Assembly (NCBI GenBank): GCA_903932545.1
Contig: CAIZGT010000069.1
Span: forward strand, 1 to 7,743
Length of the DNA stretch: 7,743 nt
From: an uncultured Rhodospirillales bacterium
Lineage (GTDB): Bacteria > Pseudomonadota > Alphaproteobacteria > Acetobacterales > Acetobacteraceae
Direction of reading: 5' to 3'
How positions within the stretch are numbered: the first letter of the stretch is position 1; each line of letters starts with the position of its first letter. Of the stretch, positions 7,061-7,743 are shown one piece after another. The notes under the pieces were generated by a model that worked only from the letters and a program-made list of their open reading frames with translations, did not search any database and had not been told where the DNA came from. Made by a program: the position numbers and the translations under genes.

Positions 7061-7743
7061 ATGGGGTTGCGCGTCACTCTGATGGGGGTTGGCGGCTCCA
7101 CCGGCGTGCCGCATATCGGCGGGGCGGATGGCAGTGGCGATTGGGGCGTGTGTGACCCGCATGAGCAGCGTAACATCCGCCTGCGCAGTTCCACATTGCT
7201 GGAGAACACCGCAAGCGGCGAAATTCTGCTGATCGATACCTCGCCTGATCTGCGTGAACAGATGCTCGCCAATCGGGTGAAGCGGGTGGATGCGGTGCTC
7301 TACACCCATTCGCACGCTGATCACGTGTTGGGCATTGACGATCTGCGTCAGCTCAACCGCATCATCGGTCGGCCGCTGGACGCCTTCGGCACCAAGGTGA
7401 CGCTGGACGAACTGCGCGCCCGCTTCGCCTATGCCTTCCGCCCCTGGAAGCCACCGCTGTTCTTCAGCCCGGCGCTGATTGGGCGGGATTTCACACCGGG
7501 TGATGTGGTGCGCGTGGCCGGGTTGGACGTGGTGACCTTTGATCAAGACCACGGCTTCATGCGCTCACTCGGCCTGCGCTGTGGCGCATTCGGCTACAGC
7601 ACCGACGCGGTTGATCTTGATGATGCGGCGTTTGCCGCGCTTGAGGGCGTGGATACCTGGGTTGTGGGCTGTTTCCAGCATCGACCGCACAAGACGCATG
7701 CCTGGACCGAACGCGTGCTCGGCTGGGTGGATCGCCTGAAGCC
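7061..7743 (+). CDS. PhnP-like metallo-beta-lactamase-fold hydrolase (3' end beyond window)
   Basis: The frame opens with ATG at 7061, three bases after tatD, and stays open to the window edge, giving 227 full codons. It begins VTLMGVGGSTGVP, the usual first strand and Gly-rich turn of the family, followed by WGVCDP (28-33) and RNIRLRSS (37-44). LLIDTSPDLREQ (56-67) precedes the metal motif His83-Ser-His85-Ala-Asp87-His88, with GIDDLRQLN after it. His164 (QDHG) and Asp182 (YSTD) are the next expected metal ligands; the last His should lie past the right edge. These features match the group containing PhnP (phosphoribosyl cyclic phosphate phosphodiesterase) and its many uncharacterised homologues found beside tatD. 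No phosphonate genes are nearby, so a phn role is not supported and no symbol is given. About 30-45 residues are probably missing. The segment VVGCFQHRPHKTH (201-213) differs from the 'VDALR..PHPTH' form I recall in other members. Confidence 0.88.
   Translation, partial: MGLRVTLMGVGGSTGVPHIGGADGSGDWGVCDPHEQRNIRLRSSTLLENTASGEILLIDTSPDLREQMLANRVKRVDAVLYTHSHADHVLGIDDLRQLNRIIGRPLDAFGTKVTLDELRARFAYAFRPWKPPLFFSPALIGRDFTPGDVVRVAGLDVVTFDQDHGFMRSLGLRCGAFGYSTDAVDLDDAAFAALEGVDTWVVGCFQHRPHKTHAWTERVLGWVDRLK

Noticed and set aside
6745..7155. Plus-strand frame of 136 codons crossing the tatD/MBL junction
   Set aside because: It is out of frame with tatD, whose metal ligands and C-terminal block are intact. 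The translation has no domain.
6164..7552. Long open frame (462 codons) on the minus strand
   Set aside because: It lies opposite the end of metG, all of tatD and most of the MBL gene, all of which have clear family motifs. Its translation is Arg/His/Gln-rich with no recognisable domain, as expected for the antisense of a GC-rich gene.
1..7743. Mobile element, CRISPR array, tRNA/rRNA, toxin-antitoxin or phage-defence system
   Set aside because: No direct-repeat arrays, terminal inverted repeats, transposase or integrase motifs or RNA-gene signatures were seen. Every stretch longer than 23 bases is explained by a housekeeping gene.

Overview
The window is a compact block of eight genes, all on the plus strand, with almost no intergenic DNA. 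The largest gap is 23 bases, at 4720-4742. GC content is high (roughly 60% by eye) and looks uniform. The gene set and order are lytic transglycosylase (mltB-like), rlpA, D-Ala-D-Ala carboxypeptidase (dacA-type), tmk, holB, metG, tatD, PhnP-like metallo-beta-lactamase-fold hydrolase. This order and the protein sequence styles point to an alphaproteobacterium, most likely Rhodospirillales/Acetobacteraceae. The lineage is inferred from recalled synteny, not from a search.

Layout. Bases 4-3111 hold three exported cell-wall enzymes: a soluble MltB-family transglycosylase, an RlpA lipoprotein with a C-terminal SPOR domain, and a penicillin-binding-protein-type DD-carboxypeptidase. Bases 3104-4719 hold two DNA-replication genes: thymidylate kinase (dTTP supply) and the delta' subunit of the polymerase III clamp loader. 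Bases 4743-6284 encode methionyl-tRNA synthetase. Bases 6287-7057 encode a TatD-family metal-dependent DNase. From 7061 to the right edge runs an MBL-fold hydrolase that is cut by the window end.

The genes overlap or nearly touch: TGATG at 964-968, a 23-base overlap at 1852-1874, an 8-base overlap at 3104-3111, ATGA at 3709-3712, then gaps of 23, 2 and 3 bases. They are probably co-transcribed and translationally coupled. No promoter, terminator, tRNA, rRNA, CRISPR array, insertion sequence or prophage signature was found.

This is an ordinary housekeeping region, and I see no undescribed system. The points worth a second look are modest. RlpA has a degenerate version of its usual 'SWYG' segment while keeping the catalytic His and Asp. 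Two of the wall enzymes have twin-arginine-like signal peptides. A perfect 9-bp inverted repeat lies inside the rlpA linker. MetG and HolB lack zinc-ligand cysteines. The PhnP-like enzyme has an atypical segment near its C-terminus.
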